DNA of 64,000 nucleotides from CAWAMR01 sp963783095 (GTDB taxonomy: Bacteria; Planctomycetota; Planctomycetia; Gemmatales; Gemmataceae), in assembly GCA_963783095.1 (NCBI GenBank), contig CAWAMR010000002.1, positions 1,364,001-1,428,000 of the forward strand. The letters run 5' to 3'. The translations under genes and the position numbers were made by a program. Below are positions 17,195 to 27,056 of the stretch, one piece after another. Position 1 is the stretch's first letter, and every line of letters begins with the position of its first letter. The notes beneath the pieces were generated by a model. The model saw nothing but the letters and a program-made list of their open reading frames with translations. It searched no databases and was not told the DNA's origin.

Positions 17195-18608
17195 CTAAAA
17201 CAACTCCGTCAGAGCACGGCCTTCTTCCATCAAATGAAACGGTCGGCCTTCGCGGTCGGTGGCATGCAGGTCATCGATGCCCATGGCATGAAATACGGTT
17301 CGAGCGATGTGCTCCGGTGCGACGGGGTTTCGGTCGGGATATTCCGCCCGCTTATCGGTTGTGCCGAAGACCTGACCGCCGCTTGATACCGCCGCCGGCC
17401 AGCAAGACCGATATGACACGCCGGCCAGTGATCCCGGCCCGCACCGCTGGGCCGCCGGAGCGCGGATCGCCGATCTTCGGCTTGCGGCCCATTTCGCTCG
17501 TGACCAGGACCAACCGTTGACTCGAGCAAGCCCGCGCTGGTGCAGGTCGTCGAGCAGTGCTGCGAAGGGCCGATCGAACTCGGGAAGCAGCCGATCTTTG
17601 AGACAGTTGAAATTGTTGCCGTGCGTGTCCCAGCCGCCGCCGCTCTTGCATAGCGTGTCGAGTTCTCGGTCATCTTTCCAAAACACGGTCACGAACGGCA
17701 CACCGGCCTCGACCAGCCGGCGGGCCAGCAGCATCGACATGCGAGTTGATGCCCTGCCCGTAGCGCTCGCGGACTTTCTCCGGCTCCGCGCGCAGGTCGA
17801 AGGCCGACTTGGTCTGCCGCGAGGACAGAAACGAGAAGGCCTTGCTGCTGGTGGTCGCGATAGTCCCGGCTCGGCATCGAATCTTCCGCAACGTATTGCG
17901 CCTTGTCGATAGCCTGAAGCAGCGTACGGCGGTCGGTGCAGCCGATCGGCGGAAACATCGCCGCTGAGCGTCAGGGCCGGTACGGCGAAATCGAGCGGCC
18001 TTTCGCGCGTGCCGTCAACGAACACGGGATCGTACTCGATCCCCAGGCGGGCGGCGAACTGTCCCGGTCGAGTGTATTCCGGGGCACCTTCTTTTTGCGG
18101 CAATGTGATGGCCGAGGGCAAATGAGGGTGTGGCGGGCGCTTGAGTGCGACAACCGACGCCATCGCAGGCCAGTCGGTCAGATAGGGCTTGCGCGCGTTC
18201 AGCAATTGATGGAAGCTACGGATCCGGGGCATGACCCGTGAGGTTGTAGTAGTAGCCGGCGTGGTGATCGCCGGTCCCGCGGCCATGGTCGCCAAGCGAG
18301 CGCACGATGGCCAAGTGATGCGCCTGCTTCGCAAGATGCGGCAAGTGCTCGCACAGTTGGATGCCGGGAGCGGAAGTTGCAACGGGCTTGAAGGGGCCTC
18401 GATATTCTTCCGGGGCATCCGGCTTCATGTCCCAGGTGTCGATGTGCGATGCGCCGCCGCCGAGCCAGATCATGATGGTCGATTTCGCCGGCTTGCGCCG
18501 GGTCGGCTCCCCGCCTGTTGCCGCCCGGGCAGCGAGATTCATTCCGAAGTAGCTCAACCCGCCCACCGTCAGAAACGCTCGTCGGTTAATCGGGTGAGGA
18601 GAGTTCAT
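17195..18608 (-). pseudogene. DUF1501 pseudogene with several frame breaks
   Basis: Starts at ATG 18608 with NRRAFLTVGGLSYFG (Tat-like), followed by IMIWLGGGASHIDTWDMKP. The DUF1501 reading then moves between frames at about 18230, 17955, 17880, 17740, 17530 and 17390. Recognisable pieces include ARRLVEAGVPFVTVFW, GGGWDTHGNNFN, LVTSEMGRKPKIGDP and the C-terminal FHAMGIDDLHATDREGRP. At least five indels in 1.4 kb argue for real decay. It is adjacent and parallel to the milder DUF1501 wreck at 15787. Confidence 0.85.
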
Positions 18609-18742
18609 GTTAATGATGCCTAAAGTCGCGGCGGGCAGGTAGGCCGATGTCGGTGAAAACCGGTAATGGTAGTTCGGTAGAGGAAGGAATTTGACTTTCC
18701 CATACCCCCGGTGTACTGTCAAGCAGATTCTTGAATTCTGTG

Positions 18743-18773
18743 GGGCAGGCTTTCTTGCCTGCTTCCTTTTTTC
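18743..18773 (+). terminator. Terminator-like hairpin without an obvious upstream + gene
   Basis: GCAGGC-TTTCTT-GCCTGC is followed by TTCCTTTTTT, the shape of an intrinsic terminator on the + strand. No + strand gene ends here; genes on both sides read leftward. It may end antisense transcription or be one more dispersed hairpin. Confidence 0.4.
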
Positions 18774-18826
18774 GTCATCCCGTTTCTTACCCTTCGGTCA
18801 AGAAGTTACCTTCAATGGCGGATTCT

Positions 18827-19522
18827 CTATGCCACCCCTTCGATACGGGCATCCTTAGCCACTGTGTCAGCTGATTGCAATCGCCCGTCGATGAACGACC
18901 AGCGTTCGATGTCGCCGAAAGTCCGTTTACCCTTTTTCACAGGGTTTGAAAGGATCTGCAAATTCGCATTTACGCCATTGCGCGAATGAGAATGTCGCAC
19001 AGTGCTGCCTTCGACTTCGACCTTGGTCGCGAAGCCTTCCTGGGTGGTAATGGTGCAGCGCTTGGCGGTCCAGGTTTTCTTCTGTCGATTCGGAGTAACC
19101 AGCCAGCGATCCGTCGAACCGGTATCGTCCATGAGGCGTTCGGCCCGATAGATGTAGACCCCATCCAGAAACTGCCCGCCAAGATATGCCTTTTGCATAA
19201 AGGTGTGTCCAATAAACGGCGCAGGATCGGTGCCAAACGAATAGCGCAAAAGCGCAACAAACGGCTCCTCTGCGGGCAATGCGGTCGTGCGGTGTAGAGA
19301 CAACTCGACGCCAAGTCCCGAAAGGACAGTTCGAATTTCCCTGTAAGTCCCCAAGGGTCCAACCTCAGACACTCTTGGGGAGGCAATGATTAGCCGCCAC
19401 TCCTCCGCTTCAGGCAAGAACGCCCAAAAAGCAGCAGGCGCAGGAAAGCCTGATTGATCCAGAGCCTGGATGAGTCGTTTACCGTCCTGAATTTCTTGAT
19501 CTACCAGTATTGTCGTAGCCAT
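18827..19522 (-). CDS. Protein of unknown function, 231 aa
   Basis: A complete gene with no signal peptide and no membrane segment. It begins MATTILVDQEIQDGKRLIQ, includes VELSLHRTTALPAEEP and LLRYSFGTDPAPFIG, and ends with a hydrophilic region. I recognise no domain. Part of its N-terminal sequence (ATTILV-QE) reappears out of gene context just upstream of the kinase gene at about 23785-23825, suggesting a partial duplication. It sits between the DUF1501 remnants and the kinase-WD40 gene, all reading leftward. It could be co-transcribed with the kinase, but the 217-bp gap is large. Confidence 0.75.
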   Translation of the reverse strand: MATTILVDQEIQDGKRLIQALDQSGFPAPAAFWAFLPEAEEWRLIIASPRVSEVGPLGTYREIRTVLSGLGVELSLHRTTALPAEEPFVALLRYSFGTDPAPFIGHTFMQKAYLGGQFLDGVYIYRAERLMDDTGSTDRWLVTPNRQKKTWTAKRCTITTQEGFATKVEVEGSTVRHSHSRNGVNANLQILSNPVKKGKRTFGDIERWSFIDGRLQSADTVAKDARIEGVA

Positions 19523-19739
19523 CGTAGAATCCCGTGTTTTCGATCCGTCACCGCGCGATACAGGGCAGTGGTTGCTTGTCTGCCGTAGAAACGGTACCGG
19601 CTTTCCTCCGACCAGTCTTCATGCTCGACGAATCACCTTTGGGAACACCGGTCTTCGCATGGTATTCTATGAGTCAAAGCTGTATTCGATTCGAAGATCG
19701 GGAAGTACATCCCAGAACAATCGGCCGAGTTTTCACGGC

Positions 19740-22700
19740 TTATTCGAAAACCTGGCACTCGCCTCTGCGCAAAGACTCCAGTTCGGACCACTCCTCCCAT
19801 TGTACAGGCTGATAAGGTGTTTTGCCCGATTCAGCTTTGGCTCCACATAGTCCAATATGCCCCCACGCAGCCAGCAACCCCACCTGACTAACTGCCCCGC
19901 AACCGGACTGGACTCGGTCCATCCAATCACTGGCCGTCCGGTAATAGGATCGCCCTTCCGCAATTCGATTGGCCGCATGAAACGCCAGCGAAAGGAGCAA
20001 TTCCTCGGTTGGAGGTGATTCGGCGTAACGCAGTTCGATCGCTTTCTTCAATGGCGCAATTGCTTCTTCGGCTCGGCCCTCGCGCAGCAACAGGCCGCCC
20101 AAAATCAGATAATCCTCTGCTTGCTTCAGGGTTTCCGCTCTGCTCGCAAGAATCTGCAAGGCCCGTTTGCGATCAGTCAATAGTTCCGGCCTGGTAAGCC
20201 CTTGGCGCGCTGCCAGTCGAATGGCAATCTCTCGATGGAAATTCTCGACAGCGTTTTGATTGCCTTTTGTTGCCAGTGTCGCCTGTTCTTCATGCCAGGC
20301 GCGGTCGGGACGGGTTGCCCAGCGTCGTCGAGCGATTTCGTCGGCGGAGCCAAAGGGCAGATGCCGAAACTTCTCTTGAGAAGATTCCACTGTCCTGGCA
20401 TCCCATACCTTGGCCGTCTTGTCGTAGCCGGCAGTGACGATCCGAGTGCCATCCGGACTGAAACTTACCGCCATGATCGGGCGCTGGTGGCCTCTCATAT
20501 CCACCAAAGGTTGCCCCGTCTTTACATCCCAGAGCCTGACGACACGATCCCAGCTACCGCTCGCGATGTGGGCACCATCGGGACTGAAGGCGACGCTGGC
20601 CACGTTTGCAGTATGTCCTTTGAGATGCATCAAAGGCTTGCCGGTTGCCGCTTCCCAGACCCAAATCGTGGAATCCAGGCTGGCCGTGACGATCCGCTTT
20701 CCATCCGGACTGAATTTGACGCTCGACACTTGGCTGGTATGTCCGCGCAGGTCGAACAAAGATTTACCCGTTGTCGCATCCCACACCTTGGCGGTGGTAT
20801 CGATGCTGCCCGTGACGATACGAGTCGCATCCGGACTGTAATCGGCACTGGTAATTCCCAGCGAATGGCCTTCGAGGCTGAGCAGCGGCTGGCCGGTGCC
20901 GGCGTCCCAGATTGTGGCGGCCTTGCTCGAGCCGCCGGTGATGATGCGAGTTCCCTTGGGATGGTAACTTGCAAACATCACCATCATCGATCCCACTTTA
21001 AGATCGAGCAAGTTCCGGCCGGTCCTGACATCCCAGATCTTCGCTTCTCCCGGCGAACCCAGCGACCCGGCACCGGAGACGATACGGGTACCATCGGGAC
21101 TAAAACTCACCGAATTGAGCGGCGAAACGTGCCCTTTGAGATCGAGCAAGTGCCTGCCCGTCCGGGCGTCCCAGAGTTGGATCAGCCGATCGCCCGTGCC
21201 GACGGCGATGCGCGTGCCATCCGGACTGTAGGCTGCACACGTCAACAAATCGGTGTGTTGCTCCAGATGGAGCACGGGCTGCACATTGCGAATATCCCAG
21301 ACTTTGGCAATGCTGTCGAAGCCGCCGGTAACGATGCGCATTCCATCGGGGCTGAATTCAGCGCTCGCAACACCGGCCGGATGTCCTTTGAATTCGAGCA
21401 AAAGCTGCCCGGTCCTGGCATCCCAGAGTTTGGCAGTGTTGTCCACGCTGGCAGTGACAATGCGTGTGCCATCCGGACTGTAACTTACGCACGTGATGGG
21501 ACCGGCATGACCCTTGAGATCCAGAAGCGTTTGTGCGGTTTTCACATCCCAGACTTTAACGGAGTTGTCGCTGCTTCCGGTGACGATTCGGCTACCGTTC
21601 GGGCTGAAGGCCACGCTGGCAACGGGATAGGTATGTCCTTTGAGATCGACCAGGTGTTTGCCGCTCTGGGCATCCCACACTTTGGTCTCGATGGTGCTAA
21701 GTGAAATTCCGCCACCGGTGACAATGCGTGTTCCATCCGGACTGTAACTCACGCTGAAGAGCGGAAATGTATGTCCTTTTAGCTCCAATAAGAACAAACC
21801 GGTCTTTGCATCCCAAATGCGAGCAGTTTTGTCGACGCTGACGGTGACAATGCGCGTTCCATCGGGACTGATGTCCACACCGGTAAGACCAAAAGTATGT
21901 CCTTTGATGTCGAAGAGTGATCGGCCGGTCTTGGCATCCCACGCTTTCGCCGTTTTGTCGGCACTTGCCGTGACGATCTGGGTGCCGTCCCGGCTATAGC
22001 GCACCTGCTGGATCGCGTTGGTATGACCCCTGAGTTCCGTCAAGAACTGGCCGGTGCGCGCATCCCAGATTCTGGCGGTGCGGTCGAAACTGGCGGTAAC
22101 AATCCGCTTCCCATCCGGGCTGTAACACGCACTCTTGACGGAATGAGTATGGCCGTGCAGAGTGAAGAGTCCCCCTTGAATCTGATTGCGGATGAAGCCC
22201 CATGGGAAATCATTCCTCGTATGGCTGGCTTGAAAAATTTGTTCCCAGGCCGGCAAGAGCGCACCCTTCTCGTAGTCTGCCTGTGCAAGCTGTAGCCTCA
22301 TCACATTGGACTGATGGCTCAATTGATCGCGTTGTTCGGCAACTTCCTTCAAAGCTTTGTCTCGCTCCAGGACGCGCTTGGCTTCTTCTTGGTAGGCAGC
22401 ATCGCGCTGATTGGTTTGCTCAATCTCGTGCTTCAAAGCTTCGTCGCGTTCCGAAGTCCGCCGATTGGCTTCGTCGGCGTTCTTGTCGGCAATCTCCCTT
22501 TGCTCGTTTGCTTCCTTTCTTTGCCTCTGTGCGATCTCGGTTTGTTCGTTGGCGATCCGGTACTTCCAATAGAAAGCCGCTGCGCCGCCGGCAAGAGACA
22601 GAATGACTGCCAGCAACAACGTGGTAACGACTGGATTGCGGTTCGTCCATTTCCAGGCTGCTTCCAGCAATCCGACCGCGCGGGCCTCGACCGGCTTGCC

Positions 22701-23775
22701 TTCCTGGAATCGACGCAGGTCATCCCCCAGCTTGTCGGCGCTTTCGTAGCGTTCGCGGGGCTCCTTACGCAAACACTTCAGGCAGATCAACTCGAGATCG
22801 CGGGGAACGGTCTTGTCGCGCTTTCGCGGCGATTCGGGTGTGATCTCCAAAAGTTGCTTAATCAACTCCGCCGGATTTGAGCCTGCAAACGGCACTCCCC
22901 CGGTGAGGCATTCGTAGAGAACCACGCCGAGGGAGTAGACATCGGAAGCGGGGCCGGCGAATTTGGTGTTTCCTTCCGCTTGCTCCGGAGACATGTACTT
23001 CAAGCTGCCCATGATTGCGCCGGTTTCGGTCAAATCGTGCTGTTCGCGTTTGGCGACGCCGAAGTCGGTGATCTTGGGCACCCCCGCCCGATCGAAGAGA
23101 ATATTCAGAGGCTTCAAGTCGCGATGAACCACGCCGCGCTCGTGAGCTGCGTGCGTGCCTGCGCGCCAGCTTTTCCAGCAATTCTGCCGCGATCGTGGGC
23201 GAAAGCTTGCTCTCGCGCTGAAGTCGATCCGCCAGCGATCCGCCTTCGCAAAACTCCATGACAAACCAGGGTTGGTCCTGATGCTGGCCAAACTCATAAA
23301 CCTGCACGACGTGAGGGTGTTGAATCGAAGCACTGGTCTCGGCCTCGGCGAAGAAGCGCACGATCTCCTGCGGAGTGGCCCGCTGGGGAGAAAGCATCAT
23401 CTTCATCGCAACCAATCTGTTGAGGTGAAGTTGCCGGGCCTTGTAAACTACTCCCATTCCGCCGGCACCGAGTTCCTCCAGGATCTCGAAGCCGGGAATG
23501 GCGAGCCCATCTCCGAACCGTCGAACCGGCGGGGGAGCGAAGTCAGTGGTTTGGGAGCCGTCAAATCCGTCGACTGAAGATGTGCCGAAGCTGGCGGTGT
23601 TGATTGGAGTAGATGGGCCGGATGCTGTTTGCTGTATTTGGGCGATCAACTTTTCGACCGGCTCAATCAGATCCGTTCGGTCTTGGCAAAGATCGCTTAC
23701 CGAAATGGGTCGACCGGAAGTTCGGGCGATCTCCCATCGACCGACGATCTCATAGATCCGGGATTCATCATTCAT
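19740..23775 (-). CDS. Membrane Ser/Thr kinase fused to 14 WD40 repeats (one frame break)
   Basis: About 1340 aa in total. Residues ~90-360 form a Hanks-type kinase: ELGAGGMGVVYKA (G-loop), VAMK, HRDLKPLN, DFGVAK. A membrane span follows (TTLLLAVILSLAGGAAAFYW), then a coiled coil rich in EANEQREIADKNAD. Fourteen WD40 blades come next (GHT...SPDGTRIVT...KVWDA), enough for two seven-bladed propellers, and a TPR-like tail closes the protein. Reading changes frame once near 23160, between LLEKLA and HAAHERGVVHRDL. This single break, in repetitive GCGCGCAGGCACGCACGC, may be an assembly error. Kinase-WD40 fusions are common in planctomycetes; ligand and substrate are unknown. Confidence 0.85.
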
Positions 23776-24081
23776 GGTGGGAAGATTCAGTTTGTTCCTG
23801 CACTACCAGTATTGTTGTAGCAATTTGTTAAAGATCCATCTTCAGACCTACTTCTAATCCACTTCTCATTGTAGTGTACTTGAGAACATTGTCAATTGCG
23901 ATTCTTCGCGCTTTCTGATTTAAAAGATCCGGGTTTGACTCGACTTTTTGATGGTTAAGTGGTAACATGCCTTTCGACGGAGGTATTATGGAACTCAATC
24001 TCGGCAACGAACTTGGTGCCGCGAGTTCGATGGACTATTCTGGAGCAGCGACAAATACGACCTGCTTGCGGAGGCATAACC
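23776..24081. other. Divergent intergenic region
   Basis: It separates the leftward kinase from the rightward gene at 24082. It contains a fragment related to the N-terminus of the 18827-19522 protein (leftward, about 23785-23825) and, on the + strand, a short open frame from an ATG at 23988 with GGAGG upstream that overlaps the next gene in another frame. I see no RNA gene or clear operator. Confidence 0.4.
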
Positions 24082-24618
24082 ATGGCCAAAATAAAGATCG
24101 TTGGTGCCAAGCCGAGGAAAGTTGTAATCCTCGATCAGCCGAAACGACGCATTGATCCCACTGAACTGGCAGATGCTCTTGGTGCTAAGAGTACCGGTCT
24201 GCAAGTCGCCGGGGATCTCGATCCCATCGCACTTGCTGAGTTGGGGACTCAATTACTCAATCGATTACGTTCCAGCGGCGGCAGACCCGCGCTCGAAGAT
24301 GCCACATTCAATTGTCGTGTGCCGTTGAGCGCGGAGGATGTGAAAACACTTGAAACGATCCTGTCGCACATTGGCGAATCGACGGGTGTGAAGCCATCAG
24401 TCGGTCAGCTTACCAGTGTGATCGTAAGGCTGCAACTGAATGCACTCAAAGGTGCCGCGCTTTCCGCCGACTCAACTGACATCGCCAGGGATCAGATGGA
24501 GAAGAACATTTTCAGAGGCATTTTGCAGCAAATGATTGACGAACAGATCAACCCAATCCGGGAACAGGTGAAAAGGTTGGAAAGGGAATTGCACGCCATT
24601 GCCCTCACTCCCTCGTGA
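24082..24618 (+). CDS. Protein of unknown function, 178 aa
   Basis: I chose the ATG at 24082 because GGAGG lies about 9 bp upstream; upstream codons lack coding character. The protein starts MAKIKIVGAKPRKVVILDQP, is basic at the N-terminus, and from ~residue 80 is helical, ending in a coiled-coil-like IREQVKRLERELHAI. The composition would suit a small DNA-binding or scaffold protein, but no family is recognised. It converges with the leftward DUF1549/1553 remnant, overlapping its last codons. Confidence 0.6.
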   Translation: MAKIKIVGAKPRKVVILDQPKRRIDPTELADALGAKSTGLQVAGDLDPIALAELGTQLLNRLRSSGGRPALEDATFNCRVPLSAEDVKTLETILSHIGESTGVKPSVGQLTSVIVRLQLNALKGAALSADSTDIARDQMEKNIFRGILQQMIDEQINPIREQVKRLERELHAIALTPS

Positions 24619-24935
24619 TCGTTTCATCCAAATTGAGCAGGATATTCGCCACCCCGAACCATGCTGCATGTTCGACCGGGTCCATCTTCTCGGGCTGCGA
24701 GTACTTCCCAACTTTCACCACCTCTGCTGCGGCCGGGCGTGCGTCATTTTCGATTCAAGCTGAGTTGTGTGATCGGCTTCCGGTGCGGGTTTCAGCTTCG
24801 CCTTTTCGAGTCGGGCGAGGACAAAGCATCGATTTCATTCTGAGTTCGACCTTTCTCGGCGATGGGGCCGGCCTTATCGGGGTCGAGACTATGCACTTTG
24901 CCGAAATTGAGCGTGGCGACTCTTAGCTTCGGTTT
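24605..24935 (-). pseudogene. DUF1549/DUF1553 remnant with internal deletion
   Basis: Leftward frames contain NEIDAL followed, one frame over, by LARLEKAKLKPAPEADHT, which matches the start of DUF1549 domains. Shortly after comes EHAAWFGVANILLNLDETITRE ending at 24605, the typical C-terminus of DUF1553 proteins. The several hundred residues that should lie between are missing. This is therefore a collapsed copy of a DUF1549/1553 gene, placed directly downstream of a truncated DUF1552 gene. Confidence 0.7.
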
Positions 24936-24941
24936 GCGAAG

Positions 24942-25694
24942 TCAGTCCTTTTCATCTTGCATCCGCTTTTCCAGGTCGCGAATGCCGGTCAGATATTCGT
25001 CGAGTTTGTGTTGATCGTCGGCACCGAGCGAGTGATGCAGTTGCCGGGCCTGAGCACGGAGCGAATCGAGCACACTGGCTCTGCGAATGAATTCCGCCTC
25101 GCGCTGGTTGAGCGTTTGCGGCGTATCGGGCCGGAACAGTTGATCGAACAGAATGTGCGGGCGATTCTCGGAGAAGATGGGCGTGCCGCTGGCACTCCAC
25201 GAGAGGGTTTGATCGTAGTAACCGCCAAAGCCTGTGCCGCGTTTAATGCTTAGCGCCAGCGAGGGAAAGCGCGTCTTCCGCCCGACCGCCTGTGCCAACT
25301 CCTGATCGCACGAAATCCGCAGCTTGACGCTGGGACTACGGGTATTGGTGCCGGTGAGGAAAGCGCGATCATCGACGTGGCCGCCGGAGTGGGTCAGCTT
25401 CAGACCCGAAATCACCGTAAAGTCGCGTCGCAGTGCTTCGAGGGGTTTCAGAATCGGGGTGATTGTGTAATTGGGGCCGGTGTCAACGGGTGTAAAGACC
25501 CGGCCATTCAGACCGAGGCCAAAAAAGCAGAAAACAGTGCGCCGGGGCGTTTCGGTCGGCGCAATGGAACCGGCGGTAGCGATCGAGTTGCAACCAACGC
25601 TCATTGCGTCGAGCCAGGGAAGCGCAAGCGAAATGCCTGCCGCTTTCAGGAATGTGCGGCGCGGCAGGAGCTTGTGCTTGTGAAGAATATTCAT
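24942..25694 (-). pseudogene. DUF1552 gene, truncated at about half length
   Basis: The 250-residue product starts with a Tat-like signal (LLPRRTFLKAAGISLALPWLD) and DUF1552 signatures FCFFGLGLNGRVFTP, ISGLKLTHSGGHVDD and YYDQTLSW. DUF1552 proteins normally have well over 400 residues; here the frame ends after GIRDLEKRMQDEKD and what follows is a remnant of another family. A deletion probably joined the 5' half of DUF1552 to the DUF1549/1553 scrap. DUF1552 and DUF1549/1553 genes are frequent neighbours in planctomycetes, so both may come from one ancestral operon. Confidence 0.75.
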
Positions 25695-25726
25695 GAACGG
25701 TACTCCGATCAGTTTTTTCCGGTGAA

Positions 25727-26056
25727 TTAACTGATAATATCCTCTGTTGAGAGATCTTGTTGGGCTAAGTGGCGAATCGTCAAGATAACGACCTCCTCGC
25801 CGCGAATCGCAAATACTGCGCGATGCGTCACTCTGCGTCCCAACCCAAACAGAAGGTCGCGAATTTCGTCGGCAAAGCGATTTCTTTCTCTGGATCTGCG
25901 ATGTCTGAGGGGGTTTTCAGACAAGTTGGCAATAGCCTTGGCAAAGCCAGCGTACCATTGATCCGCTTGGCGCTTGGATCGATGTTCCGCCCACCAGTTG
26001 AAAGCAGCTTGCATTTCGCGCTCTGCTTGTTCGGTAATCACGACGCGGAAACTCAT
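25727..26056 (-). CDS. parE: ParE/RelE-family toxin
   Basis: A 109-aa protein of the RelE/ParE superfamily: VVITEQAEREMQAAFNWWAE near residues 5-24, the middle NPLRHRRSRER and the C-terminal strand motif RVTHRAVFAIRGEEVVILTIRH. ParE members inhibit DNA gyrase and RelE members cut mRNA; sequence alone does not decide here, though WWAEHR and the lack of the RelE catalytic set favour ParE. The start overlaps the antitoxin stop by 4 bp (ATGA), so the pair is translationally coupled. It appears intact. Confidence 0.9.
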   Translation of the reverse strand: MSFRVVITEQAEREMQAAFNWWAEHRSKRQADQWYAGFAKAIANLSENPLRHRRSRERNRFADEIRDLLFGLGRRVTHRAVFAIRGEEVVILTIRHLAQQDLSTEDIIS

Positions 26057-26289
26057 TCATCATTCTCAATCTGATTTCGTTGACGAAACTCAGAATCGAA
26101 GTCGGCAAATACTCGATAACGTCCGCTCTCCATATCCTTGATGCTGCTTTGAATCGCCGCTAATTCATCGTTTTGCTCTTCTAGCGCCGTGAGCGCAGCT
26201 CGCAACAATTCTTCTTCCGAAGCATAGCGGCCCGTTCCCAATAATGCAGTCACGCGTTGTTGAACATCTTGCGGAATTACGATGGACAT
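26053..26289 (-). CDS. parD: ParD-like ribbon-helix-helix antitoxin
   Basis: A 78-aa protein: MSIVIPQDVQQRVTALLGTG followed by RYASEEELLRAALTALEEQ, the two-helix pattern of ParD/CopG antitoxins, then an acidic tail that would clamp the toxin. AGGAG lies 7 bp before the ATG at 26289. First gene of a two-gene operon with the ParE-like toxin; the complex is expected to autorepress. Confidence 0.9.
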   Translation of the reverse strand: MSIVIPQDVQQRVTALLGTGRYASEEELLRAALTALEEQNDELAAIQSSIKDMESGRYRVFADFDSEFRQRNQIENDE

Positions 26290-26348
26290 TGCTTGCTCCT
26301 CTCAAGATTCGAGCGAATGTTCGCGCCATCACATTGAGACAAAACCGT

Positions 26349-26831
26349 TTACGGCAAGATTTTCCAGTTGCCCGTCGTCGGATCTCGATAGCGAAATTGA
26401 CTTCCTTGCAACCTTTTGTGTGGAAAGACCATGAGGGTCTTTCGAGTTGCAATCCGCGCCGAATAACTCTGGAAACCTTCGATCCCGCGGATTCTCTCCA
26501 ACCTGCGACCGAGCAATTGCGTCCGTACATCCGTACCGTTCATGCCGCCGCGTGGTCGATTTGGATTCCGCAAAAGATAAGCGAGCCAATCGCCAGTTAA
26601 CTCTTGAGCAGAAGTCTCAATACGATCACGCGAAGTGAGTCGAGTGAGGTCAACAACCATATTACGCAAGACGGCCTCTCTCGGCGTGCCGATCAGATCA
26701 CGCGGCTTCTCGCCGCCTAATTGATCGTTTTCCGTATCGAGCCATTTCTCCGGCGCAGCCACCAACTCACGCACCATATCTTCGACTGAAGGCAAGATGG
26801 GCGAGTCGGGTCTTTTTTTCGGTATGGCCAT
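26349..26831 (-). CDS. Uncharacterised protein, possibly antitoxin-like N-terminus
   Basis: A 160-aa protein from ATG 26831. Residues 20-60 (VRELVAAPEKWLDTENDQLG then GEKPRDLIGTPREAVLRNMV) vaguely resemble the small MbcA/ParS toxin-binding domain, in which an NxxLGG-KP-x-DLI segment precedes a helix. The C-terminal half (GMNGTDVRTQLLGRRLERIR, YRDPTTGNWKIL) is unfamiliar. It sits 60 bp downstream of parDE in the same direction. The link to toxin-antitoxin systems is an inference from a short resemblance. Confidence 0.5.
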   Translation of the reverse strand: MAIPKKRPDSPILPSVEDMVRELVAAPEKWLDTENDQLGGEKPRDLIGTPREAVLRNMVVDLTRLTSRDRIETSAQELTGDWLAYLLRNPNRPRGGMNGTDVRTQLLGRRLERIRGIEGFQSYSARIATRKTLMVFPHKRLQGSQFRYRDPTTGNWKILP

Positions 26832-27015
26832 GTCGTGACACCTTGGGTTCACAATTAGTCTAAAGGCAGTTTAACCTCAATCGATTAACAAGGCAACAAA
26901 TCACCCCTTCTCTATTTCGTCTTGAACGGTTCGCTGGCGACGATTGGGCCTTTTCCTTGTGGCCATAGACATTGGCGTTCACAGTTGCTCTGATGGCAGT
27001 CTAACCTCGCCGCCT
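26832..27015. repeat. Degenerate duplication of the 26831 gene's 5' flank
   Basis: The segment GGCCAT...TTCACAATTAGTCTAAAGGCAGTTTAACCTC at 26826-26879 recurs, diverged, as GGCCAT...TTCACAGTTGCTCTGATGGCAGTCTAACCTC at 26962-27006. The second copy has the start region but no gene body. It looks like an old tandem duplication that kept only the promoter and leader. Confidence 0.4.
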
Positions 27016-27056
27016 TGATGATTTCGATTGTACCGGCCGAGCATAGAGCAGCTCAA

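Noticed and set aside
20202..21704. 500-codon rightward open frame
   Set aside because: It is the complement of the WD40 repeats of the kinase gene; its apparent repeats mirror those blades and no ribosome binding site is seen.
23988..24155. Small + strand ORF with a good GGAGG before the ATG
   Set aside because: More than a third of it overlaps the better-supported gene at 24082 in another frame and its composition is not protein-like; it may be a leader at most.
24615..24926. Rightward 103-codon frame after the 24082 gene
   Set aside because: It lies opposite recognisable DUF1549/DUF1553 remnants on the other strand, which explain the sequence better.
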